In this document: piece by piece, positions 55,926-64,000 of the stretch
Numbering within the stretch: position 1 is the first letter of the stretch
How the letters are laid out: every line of letters begins with the position of its first letter
Program-made: the position numbers and the translations under genes
The notes under the pieces: generated by a model
Database searches by the model: none
What the model was told of the DNA's origin: nothing
Seen by the model: only the letters and a program-made list of their open reading frames with translations
From: Mycobacterium florentinum
GTDB taxonomy: Bacteria > Actinomycetota > Actinomycetes > Mycobacteriales > Mycobacteriaceae
Direction: 5' to 3'
Assembly (NCBI RefSeq): GCF_010730355.1
Contig: NZ_AP022576.1
Coordinates: 2,170,001-2,234,000 of the forward strand
Length of the DNA stretch: 64,000 nt

Positions 55926-55949
55926 GCCGCGCGACTTACGATACGAACC

Positions 55950-56612
55950 ATGGCGCCGAATTTGCGTTCGCGACAAAACAGCCCAATTCGCAAATTCTCG
56001 GCGGCCGCGATGGGTTGCGCCGCGGTGATGTTGATGTCGGCTTGCTCGCATTCGAGCACCCCGGCCAAGTCGCACCCCACCGTCACCCACGTCGACGACA
56101 TGATCGTCGGCCTCGATGACGTCCGGCGCATCGCCAAGGCCGACGATCTCGCGCGTGCCGAGGCGGACCTGAACAAGCCGGCCCCGTCGGACGCCAACGC
56201 GCCGGGACCGTGTCGGGTGGTGGGACACAACGACCTCACCTTCGGCAGCAACTGGACGGAGTTTCGGGCCGCGGGGTTCCACGGCGTCACCGACGACATC
56301 CAGCCGCTGGGCCGGGCGATGATCAATGGAGTCACCCAGGCGGCGGGGCGCTACGCGAATCCCGATGCGGCGCAAGGCGCATTCCATCAGCTGGAATCCT
56401 CGCTGCAAGCGTGCGTGGCCCTGCAAGACCCGAACTACAGCTTCACCCTCGATCGACCGGATCCGTCGACGCTGAAGCTCAGCGCCGACCAGTGGAGCCA
56501 TCTGTACCGCACCAAGTCTGCGTATCTCGTGTCGGTCGGCGTGGTCGGGCTCGAGTCCGCGGATCAGATCGCGAACTCCGTCCTGCAGATCATCACCGAT
56601 CGCATCGGTTAG
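55950..56612 (+). CDS. Lipoprotein with PknH-like extracellular sensor domain
   Basis: A 220-aa secreted lipoprotein. The signal peptide ends in the lipobox AVMLMSACSHSS near residue 32. The rest is the alpha/beta sensor fold seen in PknH: VGLDDVRRIAKADDL near 53-65, PCRVVGHNDLTFG with Cys near 89, and LQACVALQDPNYSF with Cys near 154; two conserved Cys probably form a disulphide. The ligand is unknown. It sits between mrx1 and nudC, positions that are adjacent in M. tuberculosis as I recall, so it looks like a local insertion. It ends 4 bp before the convergent nudC stop. Confidence 0.85.
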   Translation: MAPNLRSRQNSPIRKFSAAAMGCAAVMLMSACSHSSTPAKSHPTVTHVDDMIVGLDDVRRIAKADDLARAEADLNKPAPSDANAPGPCRVVGHNDLTFGSNWTEFRAAGFHGVTDDIQPLGRAMINGVTQAAGRYANPDAAQGAFHQLESSLQACVALQDPNYSFTLDRPDPSTLKLSADQWSHLYRTKSAYLVSVGVVGLESADQIANSVLQIITDRIG

Positions 56613-56616
56613 CGTC

Positions 56617-57540
56617 TCAGTCGAGCTCGGCCCAGGATTCGATGATCACCCGTGCGATCGAAATCGACCCGGGCAGAAGCAGTTTCGACTCCGACGAACT
56701 GCTCCAATCGCCGACCGCAAGCGCCGCGCGCACCTCGTCGCGAGTGAACCAGGCCGCCTCGGCGATCTCACCGTCGTTGAACGCGAACTCCTCGTCAGGG
56801 TCGCCCAGCGCATGGAAGCCGACCATCAGCGAACGCGGAAACGGCCACGGCTGGCTGCCCAGGTAGCGAACGTCGCTGACGTTCAGGCCGATTTCCTCAC
56901 GGATCTCCCGGACCACGCAGACCTCGAAAGACTCTCCGGCTTCCACGAATCCGGCCAGCAGGGAGAACATTCGCTCGGGCCACACCGCCTGGCGGGCCAG
57001 CACCGCGCGGTCGCCGCCGTCGTGCACCAGGCAGATGACCGCCGGGTCGATGCGCGGGAACTCCTCGTGCCCGGTGACCGGGTTGACTCGCGACCAGCCC
57101 GCCCGGGCCGGTTTCGTCGGGGAGCCGTCGACCGCGCTGAATCGCGCCCTGTCATGCCAATTCAGCAGCGCGACGGCCGACGACACCAGTTGGCTGCTGG
57201 TGTCGTCGAAGATCGGGCCGAGACTGCGCAGGTTCAGCACTTCGGTTTGGACGTCCGGGTCCTCGGGCGATTGCAGCGCTCCGCGGATGGCCCAGACGTG
57301 CTGGCCGTTCTCGATGCGGCCGAGGAATACCGCGTCGTGCGGCGGCTTTTCGCCAAGTTCGGCCGCCGCGCCGAGTACCACCCGGCCATTGGCGACCAGC
57401 ACCTGGTTGCGCGAATCGACCCGCAGCAGCGCCGCAGCCGCCCATCCGACAGTGGCCGCTTCGACGTCGGTGCGCAGTTGGTCGGCCCGGTCGGCGCCGA
57501 CGCGCGAGAGCAACGGGACACTGCTGAGCTGGAAGTCCAC
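56617..57540 (-). CDS. nudC: NADH pyrophosphatase NudC
   Basis: A 307-aa Nudix hydrolase. The Nudix box begins GFVEAGES near residue 203 and ends REIREEIGL. SQPWPFPRSLMVGF about 20 residues later is the NudC signature for NAD(H). The usual zinc-binding Cys4 of enterobacterial NudC is absent, as in mycobacterial forms. It cleaves NAD(H) to NMN(H) and AMP and can detoxify activated isoniazid/ethionamide adducts in mycobacteria. GTG start 57540 overlaps the TAG of the upstream K+ channel gene in TAGTG, so they are coupled. Confidence 0.95.
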   Translation of the reverse strand: MDFQLSSVPLLSRVGADRADQLRTDVEAATVGWAAAALLRVDSRNQVLVANGRVVLGAAAELGEKPPHDAVFLGRIENGQHVWAIRGALQSPEDPDVQTEVLNLRSLGPIFDDTSSQLVSSAVALLNWHDRARFSAVDGSPTKPARAGWSRVNPVTGHEEFPRIDPAVICLVHDGGDRAVLARQAVWPERMFSLLAGFVEAGESFEVCVVREIREEIGLNVSDVRYLGSQPWPFPRSLMVGFHALGDPDEEFAFNDGEIAEAAWFTRDEVRAALAVGDWSSSSESKLLLPGSISIARVIIESWAELD

Positions 57541-58610
57541 TAGTGCCCCGCGTTTTTGATGTAGAGCAGCCGGTCGGTGGCCTCGATGGCATCCACTTCT
57601 GGTGCGCCGATGCGAAGCAGATGTCCGTCCCGCACGACGCCGAGCACGATGTCGCGCAGGTGCCGCGGCGATCCGCCGACTTCGCTCGCCTCCACTTCGC
57701 GTTCGGCGATGGCCAGCCCGGCGTCCGGGGTCAGCAGGTCTTCGATCATCTCCACGACGCTGGGCGTGGTGGTGGCAAGACCGAGCAGCCGGCCCGCGGT
57801 TTCCGATGAGACCACCACCGAGTCCGCGCCCGATTGCTGCAGCAGGTGCGAATTCTCGGCCTCCCGGATCGCGGCCACGATCTTGGCCTTGGGCGCGATC
57901 TCTCGCGCCGTCAGCGTCACGAGCACGGCGGTGTCGTCGCGGCTGGTGGCGACGATGATCGACGACGCGTGCTGGGCCCCGGCCAGCCGCAGCACGTCGG
58001 ACTTGGTGCCGTCGCCGTGCACGGTGACCAGACCCGCGGTGGTGGCGTGCTCGAGGGCGCCGCGATCGGTGTCCACGACGACGATCTCGCCTTGGGCCGC
58101 CTCGTCACTGGCGATGGCTGCCACGGCCCGTTTCCCCTTGGTGCCGTACCCGATCACGATGGTGTGGTTGCGCACTCTGTTCCTCCAACGCTGGATTTTC
58201 CACCCCTGCCGGGACCGCTCCGAGAGCACCTCGAGCGTTGTTCCGACCAACACGACCAGGAACGCGATCCGCAGCGGAGTGAAGACGACGGTGTTGACCA
58301 GGCGTGCGGTTTCGGTGTACGGCGTGATGTCGCCGTAGCCGGTCGTCGACAGCGACACCGCCGAGAAATAGAGGCAGTCCAGGAACGTCAGCCGATCGCC
58401 GCGCACGTCGCGATAGCCATTGCGGTCGAGGTAGACGACGAAGGCGGCACCGAACAACAGCACCAGCGCGATGACCAGCCGCCGGGTGATGACGCGGGCG
58501 GGGCTGCCGTGGTCCTCGGGGATGCGCAGCACGCCGACCAGCAGGTGACCGGGCTGGGTGGTCAGTCTCTCGTCGAGACCCCGCAGCCGTGGCAATCTAC
58601 CCTTGGGCAC
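57540..58610 (-). CDS. Potassium channel with RCK domain (TrkA/Kch type, Rv3200c-like)
   Basis: A 356-aa two-helix K+ channel. Helix 1 is LVIALVLLFGAAFVVYLDR. The pore and selectivity filter are SLSTTGYGDITPYTETAR near residues 85-100, and helix 2 is NTVVFTPLRIAFLVVLVGTT. The cytoplasmic RCK N-domain starts HTIVIGYGTKGKRAVAAI near 150, and a C-terminal TrkA-C part ends RLLYIKNAGH. GTG 58610 (VPKGRLPRL) gives the usual length; a much longer open frame upstream is a shadow. It forms an operon with nudC downstream and is preceded by adnB with an 89-bp gap. Confidence 0.93.
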   Translation of the reverse strand: MPKGRLPRLRGLDERLTTQPGHLLVGVLRIPEDHGSPARVITRRLVIALVLLFGAAFVVYLDRNGYRDVRGDRLTFLDCLYFSAVSLSTTGYGDITPYTETARLVNTVVFTPLRIAFLVVLVGTTLEVLSERSRQGWKIQRWRNRVRNHTIVIGYGTKGKRAVAAIASDEAAQGEIVVVDTDRGALEHATTAGLVTVHGDGTKSDVLRLAGAQHASSIIVATSRDDTAVLVTLTAREIAPKAKIVAAIREAENSHLLQQSGADSVVVSSETAGRLLGLATTTPSVVEMIEDLLTPDAGLAIAEREVEASEVGGSPRHLRDIVLGVVRDGHLLRIGAPEVDAIEATDRLLYIKNAGH

Positions 58611-58699
58611 AGCGGTCCATCGTTGGCCGGACAACACCGCACGCCACACGCACGACTCAAATGTAACCACGATCGCCGGTCGGCAGACACTTGATCGCC

Positions 58700-61600
58700 T
58701 CAGACGGCGACACCGCGCTCGCCCGCGGCGTCGGGCTGGGGGTACCGCCCGCTCGCCGGGGCCAGCCCGGCCAGCTCGGTGAGATCGGGTAGTTCGTCGG
58801 GGACGACGGTGACACCGGTGCGCACGTAGTGGAACGCGGTCCGCACCGAGGACTCCGGGCATCCGGACAACGCCGCCCACGCCAGGCGGTAGACGGCGAG
58901 CTGGACGGCGGCCTGCCGCATCGCCTCGGCACCGCGCGGAGGTTCGCCCGTTTTCCAGTCCACCACCGTGGCGCCACCGTCGGGTTCGGCGAAGACGGCG
59001 TCGATGCGCCCACGCACCACGGTGTCGCCGATCGGCATCTCGAACGGGACCTCGACGGCAATGGGTGTGCGGGCCGCCCACTGCGACCGGGTGAACGCCT
59101 GCTGCAACACGGCCAGTTCCCCGGTGTGGCCCACATCGGAGTCGGCCGCACCCGGCAGGTCGCCCAGCTCGAACAGCCACTCGGTTCCGTAGAACTGTTG
59201 TACCCAAGAGTGAAAGGCGTTGCCCAGCAATGCATGTGGATCGGGGCGGGTCGGCAGGCGATGCACCAGCCGCTGCACCGCACCCTCGGGGTCGCGGGCC
59301 AGGTCCACCAGGCCGCTGACCGACAACTGGCTGGGCAGAGCGCGGACAACCCGTCGTTCGGCGCGGGCGCGCTCGGCCAGCAGCGCGTCGACGTCGGCAG
59401 CCCAGCCGTCGACGTCGACTTCGACGTCGACACAGTCTTGCGTCGCGCCGGCCGCCATAGCCCCGGCCACCAGCGCCGCTCCGCGTTCCACGTCGGGACG
59501 GCGCCGGGCCAGCGGATCGGCGGGCCATACCGCTTCGATTGCACTGTCGCGCAGCGGGTTCCGATCACCTTCGGCGGGTGCGGGGGCCCACTGCTCCACC
59601 ACGCCGCAGGGATTACCCTCCGCGACCGATCGGTCGATGACGTCCTTGAGTTCGCACAGGAAGTCCGACGGCCCACGCGGTTTGATCCCGGTCGGGCCCC
59701 AGTGATGACCGGAGACCAGCAGCGTGTCCTCGGCCCGAGTGATCCCGACATACAACAGCCGGCGCTCTTCGTCGACGCGGCGCTGCTCCAGCTGGCGGCG
59801 ATGCTCGGAGATCTCGTCCGACAGCTGCTTTCGATTGGTGACGTCCGAGAGGTCCAGCACCGGGATGCCCAGCGCGCCCGCCGAGGCGCGGTCCCCGCGC
59901 AGCAGCGGCGGTAGTTCGGCGGCGTCGGTGAGCCAGCTGCTGCGCGACGCGGTCGACGGGAATATTCCGCCGGACAGGTGCGCCACCGCGACGACCTCCC
60001 ACTCCAGGCCCTTCGCGGAGTGCACGGTGAGCACCTGGACCCGGTCCCGAGCAACCGTCAACGGCGCAGGCGCCAAGCCGTTTTCGACGACCTCGGCGGC
60101 GTCCAGGTAGGCCAGCAGCCCCAGGACGGATGCCGCGGCGGACGCGTCGGTCGCGGTTGTGCGCTCCGCATATCCGGCGACCACGTCGGCGAAGGCGTCG
60201 AGGTGTTCGGCGCCGGCCCAGCCGCCATGGCCTGCGGCCGCGCGGACTTCGCAGTCGAGGCCCAGCGTGCGTCGCACCTCGGCGACCAGGTCGGGCAGCG
60301 AATGACCGAGGTGACCGCGCAGCGCGCTCAGCTCGGCGGCCAGCGCGGTGATGCGTTGATATCCCGTGACCGAATACGAGTTGGCCGCGCCGGGATCACC
60401 GATCGCGTCGGCCAGGCACGCGGTGTCGGCCCCTAAGCCTGAGGGACCGGCCGCCATCGCGATCGACTGTGCCGAGGATGCGTCGGCGGGGCGCCCCGCA
60501 CCGAGGGTCGCCGCGCGCTGCCAGAGCGCGGCGATGTCCCGGCCGCCCAGTCGCCAGCGTGGCCCGGTCAGCACCCGCATCGCCGCCGCACCGGCCGTGG
60601 GGTCGGCGACCAGGCGCAGCATGGCCACCAGTTCGGCGACCTCCGGGATGGACAGCAGGCCGGCCAGCCCGACGACCTCGACCGGGATCCCGCGGGCGCG
60701 CAGCGCCTCGGCGACGGGTGCGGCATCGGCGTTGCGGCGCACCAGCACCGCGGCGGTCGGCGGGCTGACGCCGTCATCGCGCGACCGCTGGTAGTGCTCG
60801 TGCAGGTGGTCGGCGATCCACTCGCGCTCGGCCTGCGCGTCGGCCAGCAGTGCGGCGCGGACGGTGCCCGGCGGGGCGTCCGGGCGCGGCCGCAGGGCAT
60901 GCACGGCCACGGATCGGCGTCGCGCCTCGGCCGAAATGGCGTTGGCGATGTGCAGCGTGCTGGGCGGGTTGCGCCAGCTGGTCCGCAGCTCCAGCACCGG
61001 CGCGGGTGTGCCGTCGGATTGCGGGAAGTCGGTGGTGAACCGGGGCAGATTGGTTGCCGAAGCGCCGCGCCAGCCGTAGATCGACTGAATCGGATCGCCG
61101 ACGGCCGTGAGCGCCAGCCCATCGTCGACGCCGCCGCCGAACAGGGCCGACAACGCGATGCGCTGGGCGTGTCCGGTGTCCTGGTACTCGTCGAGCAGGA
61201 CCACCCGGTAGCGGTTGCGCAAGTCCTCCCCGACTTGCGGGAAGTTCGCGGCAAGCCTTGCCGCCGAGGCCATTTGCACGCCGAAGTCCATGACCTTCGC
61301 GCTGCGCATCCGCTCCTGCAAGGCATCCAGCAGCGGTACCAGCTCGGTGCGCTCGGTCTGGGCGGCCAGCAGCCGCAGTAACCATTGGCTCGGTCCGCGG
61401 TCGCGTTGGTAGGGGCCGGCGGGCAGGGCGTGGACCAACCGCTCTAACTCCAGGTGGGTGTCGCGGAGCTGGCCGGTGTCGACCAGGTGCTCGGTGAGCT
61501 GGCCCCACAGCCGCAACACCATCGAGGTGACCGCGGCCGGCGTCTTGTCGGTGCTCAGCTGCCCGCCGTAGCCGTTGACCACGTCGAACGCCAGCTGCCA

Positions 61601-62029
61601 CAGCTCGGTCTCGCTGAGCAGGCGGGTGTCGGGTTCGATCGACAGCAGCAGACCGTAGTCCCGCAGCAGCGAGCCGGCGAACGCGTGATAGGTGCTGACC
61701 GCCGGGGCGCCCGCCGATTCGAGGGTCACCGTGCCGGCCGTGCCCAAGCCGATACCGGCCAACCGGGCCAGCCGGGAGCGGACCCGGCGCAGCAGCTGTC
61801 CGGCTGCCTTGCGGGTGAACGTCAATCCCAGCACCTGACCGGGCTCGGCGTACCCGTTGGCGATCAGCCACACCACCCGCGCGGCCATCGTCTCGGTCTT
61901 GCCCGCGCCCGCACCGGCGATCACGACGAGCGGTCCCGGCGGCGCGGCGATGACGGCGGCCTGTTCGGCTGTGGGCGGGAAAAGCCCTAGCGCACTGGCT
62001 AATTCGTCCGGGCTGTAGCGCGGGGTCAT
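58700..62029 (-). CDS. adnB: Helicase-nuclease subunit AdnB
   Basis: A 1109-aa protein. The N-terminal UvrD-like motor carries AGAGAGKTETMAARVVWL near residue 36, VVLLDEYQDTGHAQRIAL and GDPIQSIYGWRGA, and, further on, VGITRAEDTLLVSGH. The C-terminal RecB-type nuclease has ATVVDWKTGEPPRG (Asp and Lys) near 1023 and QLAVYRLAW. With AdnA it forms the mycobacterial end-resecting motor-nuclease for double-strand breaks. The ATG at 62029 (MTPRYSPDEL) overlaps the adnA TGA by ATGA, so synthesis of the subunits is coupled. Confidence 0.96.
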   Translation of the reverse strand: MTPRYSPDELASALGLFPPTAEQAAVIAAPPGPLVVIAGAGAGKTETMAARVVWLIANGYAEPGQVLGLTFTRKAAGQLLRRVRSRLARLAGIGLGTAGTVTLESAGAPAVSTYHAFAGSLLRDYGLLLSIEPDTRLLSETELWQLAFDVVNGYGGQLSTDKTPAAVTSMVLRLWGQLTEHLVDTGQLRDTHLELERLVHALPAGPYQRDRGPSQWLLRLLAAQTERTELVPLLDALQERMRSAKVMDFGVQMASAARLAANFPQVGEDLRNRYRVVLLDEYQDTGHAQRIALSALFGGGVDDGLALTAVGDPIQSIYGWRGASATNLPRFTTDFPQSDGTPAPVLELRTSWRNPPSTLHIANAISAEARRRSVAVHALRPRPDAPPGTVRAALLADAQAEREWIADHLHEHYQRSRDDGVSPPTAAVLVRRNADAAPVAEALRARGIPVEVVGLAGLLSIPEVAELVAMLRLVADPTAGAAAMRVLTGPRWRLGGRDIAALWQRAATLGAGRPADASSAQSIAMAAGPSGLGADTACLADAIGDPGAANSYSVTGYQRITALAAELSALRGHLGHSLPDLVAEVRRTLGLDCEVRAAAGHGGWAGAEHLDAFADVVAGYAERTTATDASAAASVLGLLAYLDAAEVVENGLAPAPLTVARDRVQVLTVHSAKGLEWEVVAVAHLSGGIFPSTASRSSWLTDAAELPPLLRGDRASAGALGIPVLDLSDVTNRKQLSDEISEHRRQLEQRRVDEERRLLYVGITRAEDTLLVSGHHWGPTGIKPRGPSDFLCELKDVIDRSVAEGNPCGVVEQWAPAPAEGDRNPLRDSAIEAVWPADPLARRRPDVERGAALVAGAMAAGATQDCVDVEVDVDGWAADVDALLAERARAERRVVRALPSQLSVSGLVDLARDPEGAVQRLVHRLPTRPDPHALLGNAFHSWVQQFYGTEWLFELGDLPGAADSDVGHTGELAVLQQAFTRSQWAARTPIAVEVPFEMPIGDTVVRGRIDAVFAEPDGGATVVDWKTGEPPRGAEAMRQAAVQLAVYRLAWAALSGCPESSVRTAFHYVRTGVTVVPDELPDLTELAGLAPASGRYPQPDAAGERGVAV

Positions 62030-64000
62030 GACGCCGAACCTTCGCCGTAGGCCGGGCACGACGGACGGACCGGGCAGTGCGAGCAGCCGTCGTTGCGCCG
62101 GGCGACGAATTGTGGACCGGCGGTCGCGTCGGCCGCGCGCGTGACGAGGTCGCGCCATTCGTCGCGGGCGGCCGGCGTCAGCGGATCCTGCTCTCGCACG
62201 GTGGCGCCCGCCGCCCCGCTCTTGGCGATGTAGACCAGCCGCGCGCCGCCGGGCTCATCGCCATCGGGCACGAGGCCTTCGGCCACCGCGAGCTGGTACA
62301 TCGCCAGCTGAGCGTGCTGCTGGGCGTCGTCCTTGGTGACCGGCGTTTTGCCCGTCTTGATGTCGACGATCACCAGCCGGCCGGACCCGTCGCGTTCCAG
62401 CCGATCTACCCGGCCGCGCAACCGGACTTCGCCACCGTCGGCACGCGGCGTGCCGAGGACTCCGTCGACGTCCACCTCGACGCCGACCTCTCGCAGCTCG
62501 CTCCGCGTCTGCGCTCGCCACTCGACGAACGCCTCGATCATGGCGCGGTGCCGGGTCAGCTCGTTGGCCGAATGCCATCGGGCGTCGAAAGGCAGGTGCT
62601 CCCAAGCCCTTTCCAGCTCCGCCAACAGTTGCGTCTCGGTTTTGCCCGGCTCGGCGATCAGTGCGTGCAGCACCGAGCCGATTGTCGACCGCAGCTCTCG
62701 CGGGTTGGTCCCGCCGTGCCGCTCGACGAGCCAGCGCAGCGGGCAGTCGTTGAGGGTCTGCAGCGTCGATGGCGTCAACGTGACCGGATCGCGGCCGTCG
62801 CGCAGCGGATCGCTGGTGCTGACCGCGGTCAGCCCGTGCCAGCCCGACGGGTCGGCGCCGGGCACACCGGCGGCGGCCAGCCGAGCCAATTGCGTTGCCG
62901 CACAATGGCGAGCGGCATCGTCGACCGCACCGTCCGGCGCGCAGACGACACCGCGCAACCGGCCGACCAGCGCCGCGGTGGACAGCACGCGTGGTGCTGA
63001 AATCGGCTGTACACCAGGGCTATTAGCGTCCTCATCGGCCCACTGCGCGACCTCGAAGAAGAACGGCGAGGGCAGCGCGGCTCCCCCGTCCGCGCCGTCG
63101 CTGTCGCTGTCGACCGCGGTCACCAGCAGTCGACGCCGGGCCCGGCCCATCGCGGCCACCAGCAGCCTGCGCTCCTCGGCCAGCAGCGGCGCGCGCACCG
63201 AGGCGTCGGCGCCGACACCGTCCATGACGTCGAGCAGCCGCTGCGTGGCCAGCACACCACCGCGCGGAACGGTGTTGGGCCACAACCCATCCTGCAGGCC
63301 GGCGATGACCAACACGTCCCATTCGTGCCCCAGGGCGGCGTGGGCGCTGAGCACCTGGACCTGCTCGGTCGTCGACGCGGGCTCGGTCTTGACGCCCGGC
63401 AGCTGCAGCGCCGCGACGTGCTCGAGCAGACCGCGCAGTGACGCCCCGGGGGTGCGCGACACGTATTGATCGGTGACGTCGAACAATGCCGTCACTGCCT
63501 CGAGGTCCCTGGTGGCCTGGGTCGCGGCGGAGCCGCCACGCTCGCTGGCCGCCAACCAGCGGCGTTGCAGACCTGACCGGTGCCACGCCGCCCAGAGCGT
63601 GTAGCGCGGGTCTTGCCCGTCGCGGTGGCAGCGCGCGGCCGCGTCGAGGACGCCACGTATGCGCTGCAGCGGCCGGGACCCGGACGTCGGCGCCCCGGCG
63701 CCCAGCGCGGCCACCAATACGTCGCCGAAATCCCCTGCCACGTCAGCGGGTTTGCCGCGCGTCAGCGTTCGGCGCAGCTGCCGCAGCGAGACCGGGTCGA
63801 CGCGGCCGATGGGCCCGGTCAGCAATGCCAGCGCCCGGTCGCCGTCCAGACCCTCGGCCGTCGCGGCCAGCACCGTGAGCATTGCCCGCACCGCGGGCCC
63901 CTCGGTCAGCGACCCGCTCACCGCGGATGCGGCCACCGGCACCCCGGCGGCCGCCAGCGCTCGCGGCAACCGGGCGCCGGCTCGCGGCACCGACCGCACG
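62026..64000 (-). CDS. adnA: Helicase-nuclease subunit AdnA (5' part outside the window)
   Basis: The C-terminal 657 residues are present and the frame is open to the window end. The motor part keeps VLSAHAALGHEWDVLVIAGL and the helicase VI-like AAMGRARRRLLVTA. The nuclease has GRLVIVDIKTGKTPV and QLAMYQLAV. Four Cys for a [4Fe-4S] cluster are present: one in TLNDCPLRW and three in GCSHCPVRPSCPAYG, as in AddB-type iron staples. The Walker A region lies beyond 64000. It is the partner of adnB. Confidence 0.93.
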   Translation of the reverse strand, partial: VRSVPRAGARLPRALAAAGVPVAASAVSGSLTEGPAVRAMLTVLAATAEGLDGDRALALLTGPIGRVDPVSLRQLRRTLTRGKPADVAGDFGDVLVAALGAGAPTSGSRPLQRIRGVLDAAARCHRDGQDPRYTLWAAWHRSGLQRRWLAASERGGSAATQATRDLEAVTALFDVTDQYVSRTPGASLRGLLEHVAALQLPGVKTEPASTTEQVQVLSAHAALGHEWDVLVIAGLQDGLWPNTVPRGGVLATQRLLDVMDGVGADASVRAPLLAEERRLLVAAMGRARRRLLVTAVDSDSDGADGGAALPSPFFFEVAQWADEDANSPGVQPISAPRVLSTAALVGRLRGVVCAPDGAVDDAARHCAATQLARLAAAGVPGADPSGWHGLTAVSTSDPLRDGRDPVTLTPSTLQTLNDCPLRWLVERHGGTNPRELRSTIGSVLHALIAEPGKTETQLLAELERAWEHLPFDARWHSANELTRHRAMIEAFVEWRAQTRSELREVGVEVDVDGVLGTPRADGGEVRLRGRVDRLERDGSGRLVIVDIKTGKTPVTKDDAQQHAQLAMYQLAVAEGLVPDGDEPGGARLVYIAKSGAAGATVREQDPLTPAARDEWRDLVTRAADATAGPQFVARRNDGCSHCPVRPSCPAYGEGSAS

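Noticed and set aside
58611-59528. Long upstream extension of the K+ channel frame
   Set aside because: It overlaps the 3' part of adnB on the same strand in another frame and lacks any domain; GTG 58610 gives the family length.
1-64000. CRISPR arrays, prophage, rRNA or a replication origin
   Set aside because: No spaced direct repeats, phage structural genes, rRNA-like sequence or DnaA-box clusters were seen.

Overview
The window is high-GC actinobacterial DNA and almost certainly comes from a mycobacterium, probably a slow grower. The markers are a PPE protein, an 18-kDa-antigen type small heat-shock protein, WhiB7 with its regulatory leader, and a right-hand block (42.1-64.0 kb) that follows the gene order I remember for M. 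tuberculosis Rv3193c-Rv3202c. No plasmid, phage or CRISPR features are visible.

Layout. 0-5.5 kb: a second-type glycogen debranching enzyme, a divergent MerR/HspR-like regulator and hsp18 pair with palindromes between them, a PAS-ANTAR protein and small stress or redox genes. 5.6-9.2 kb: an OFA-family MFS transporter with a tiny translationally coupled partner, a methyltransferase, and an alpha/beta-hydrolase fused to a LuxR domain. 9.2-27.3 kb: a secondary-metabolite locus read leftward: MFS exporter, a formyltransferase with a good candidate IdeR iron box in front of it, and a 15.25-kb four-module NRPS (C-A-PCP-E, C-A-PCP, C-A-PCP, C-A-PCP-reductase). The NRPS is broken into pieces by four single-base deletions; restoring them gives one frame of 5085 residues. 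27.4-30.8 kb: glutathione peroxidase and a fused ECF-type ABC transporter. 30.9-32.3 kb: an IS481-family element inserted at the 3' end of the initiator tRNA, with a 16-bp direct repeat. 32.3-42.2 kb: an accessory redox island with paralogous pairs (two HD-domain proteins, two FAD monooxygenases), two AraC-type regulators, a phthiodiolone-ketoreductase-like enzyme, and decaying dps and nitroreductase genes. 42.2-64.0 kb: the conserved core (UPF0182, PDZ-Lon protease, zincin-like protein, Rv3196-like protein, ABC1 kinase, whiB7, uvrD2, mycoredoxin, nudC, K+ channel, adnB, adnA), interrupted by a PPE gene, a pstS remnant, a C39-like lipoprotein and a PknH-sensor-type lipoprotein.

How it works together. 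The NRPS, formyltransferase and exporter look like one iron-regulated pathway that makes a peptide with formylation potential and reductive release. The whiB7 region shows a full attenuator: a WhiB7-type promoter, a 50-codon upstream ORF with a strong Shine-Dalgarno, a terminator hairpin, and a segment of the upstream ORF that can pair with the terminator's first arm. The redox island has two copies of an HD-gene promoter with a shared 16-bp motif exactly 81 bp upstream of each start.

Caution. At least seven frame breaks (four in the NRPS, three in the IS transposase) can each be explained by one missing base, mostly in homopolymers, and all lie in repeated sequence. This pattern suggests assembly error rather than gene decay, so these genes are described in restored form. 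Homologies to named proteins come from memory and sequence reading, not from database searches. Among stretches without a gene, the largest are 7183-7399 (no recognisable element), 24492-24771 (possible weak promoter only), 3385-3628 (one hairpin) and 40956-41229 (divergent regulator/FAD promoter region, no motif recognised).
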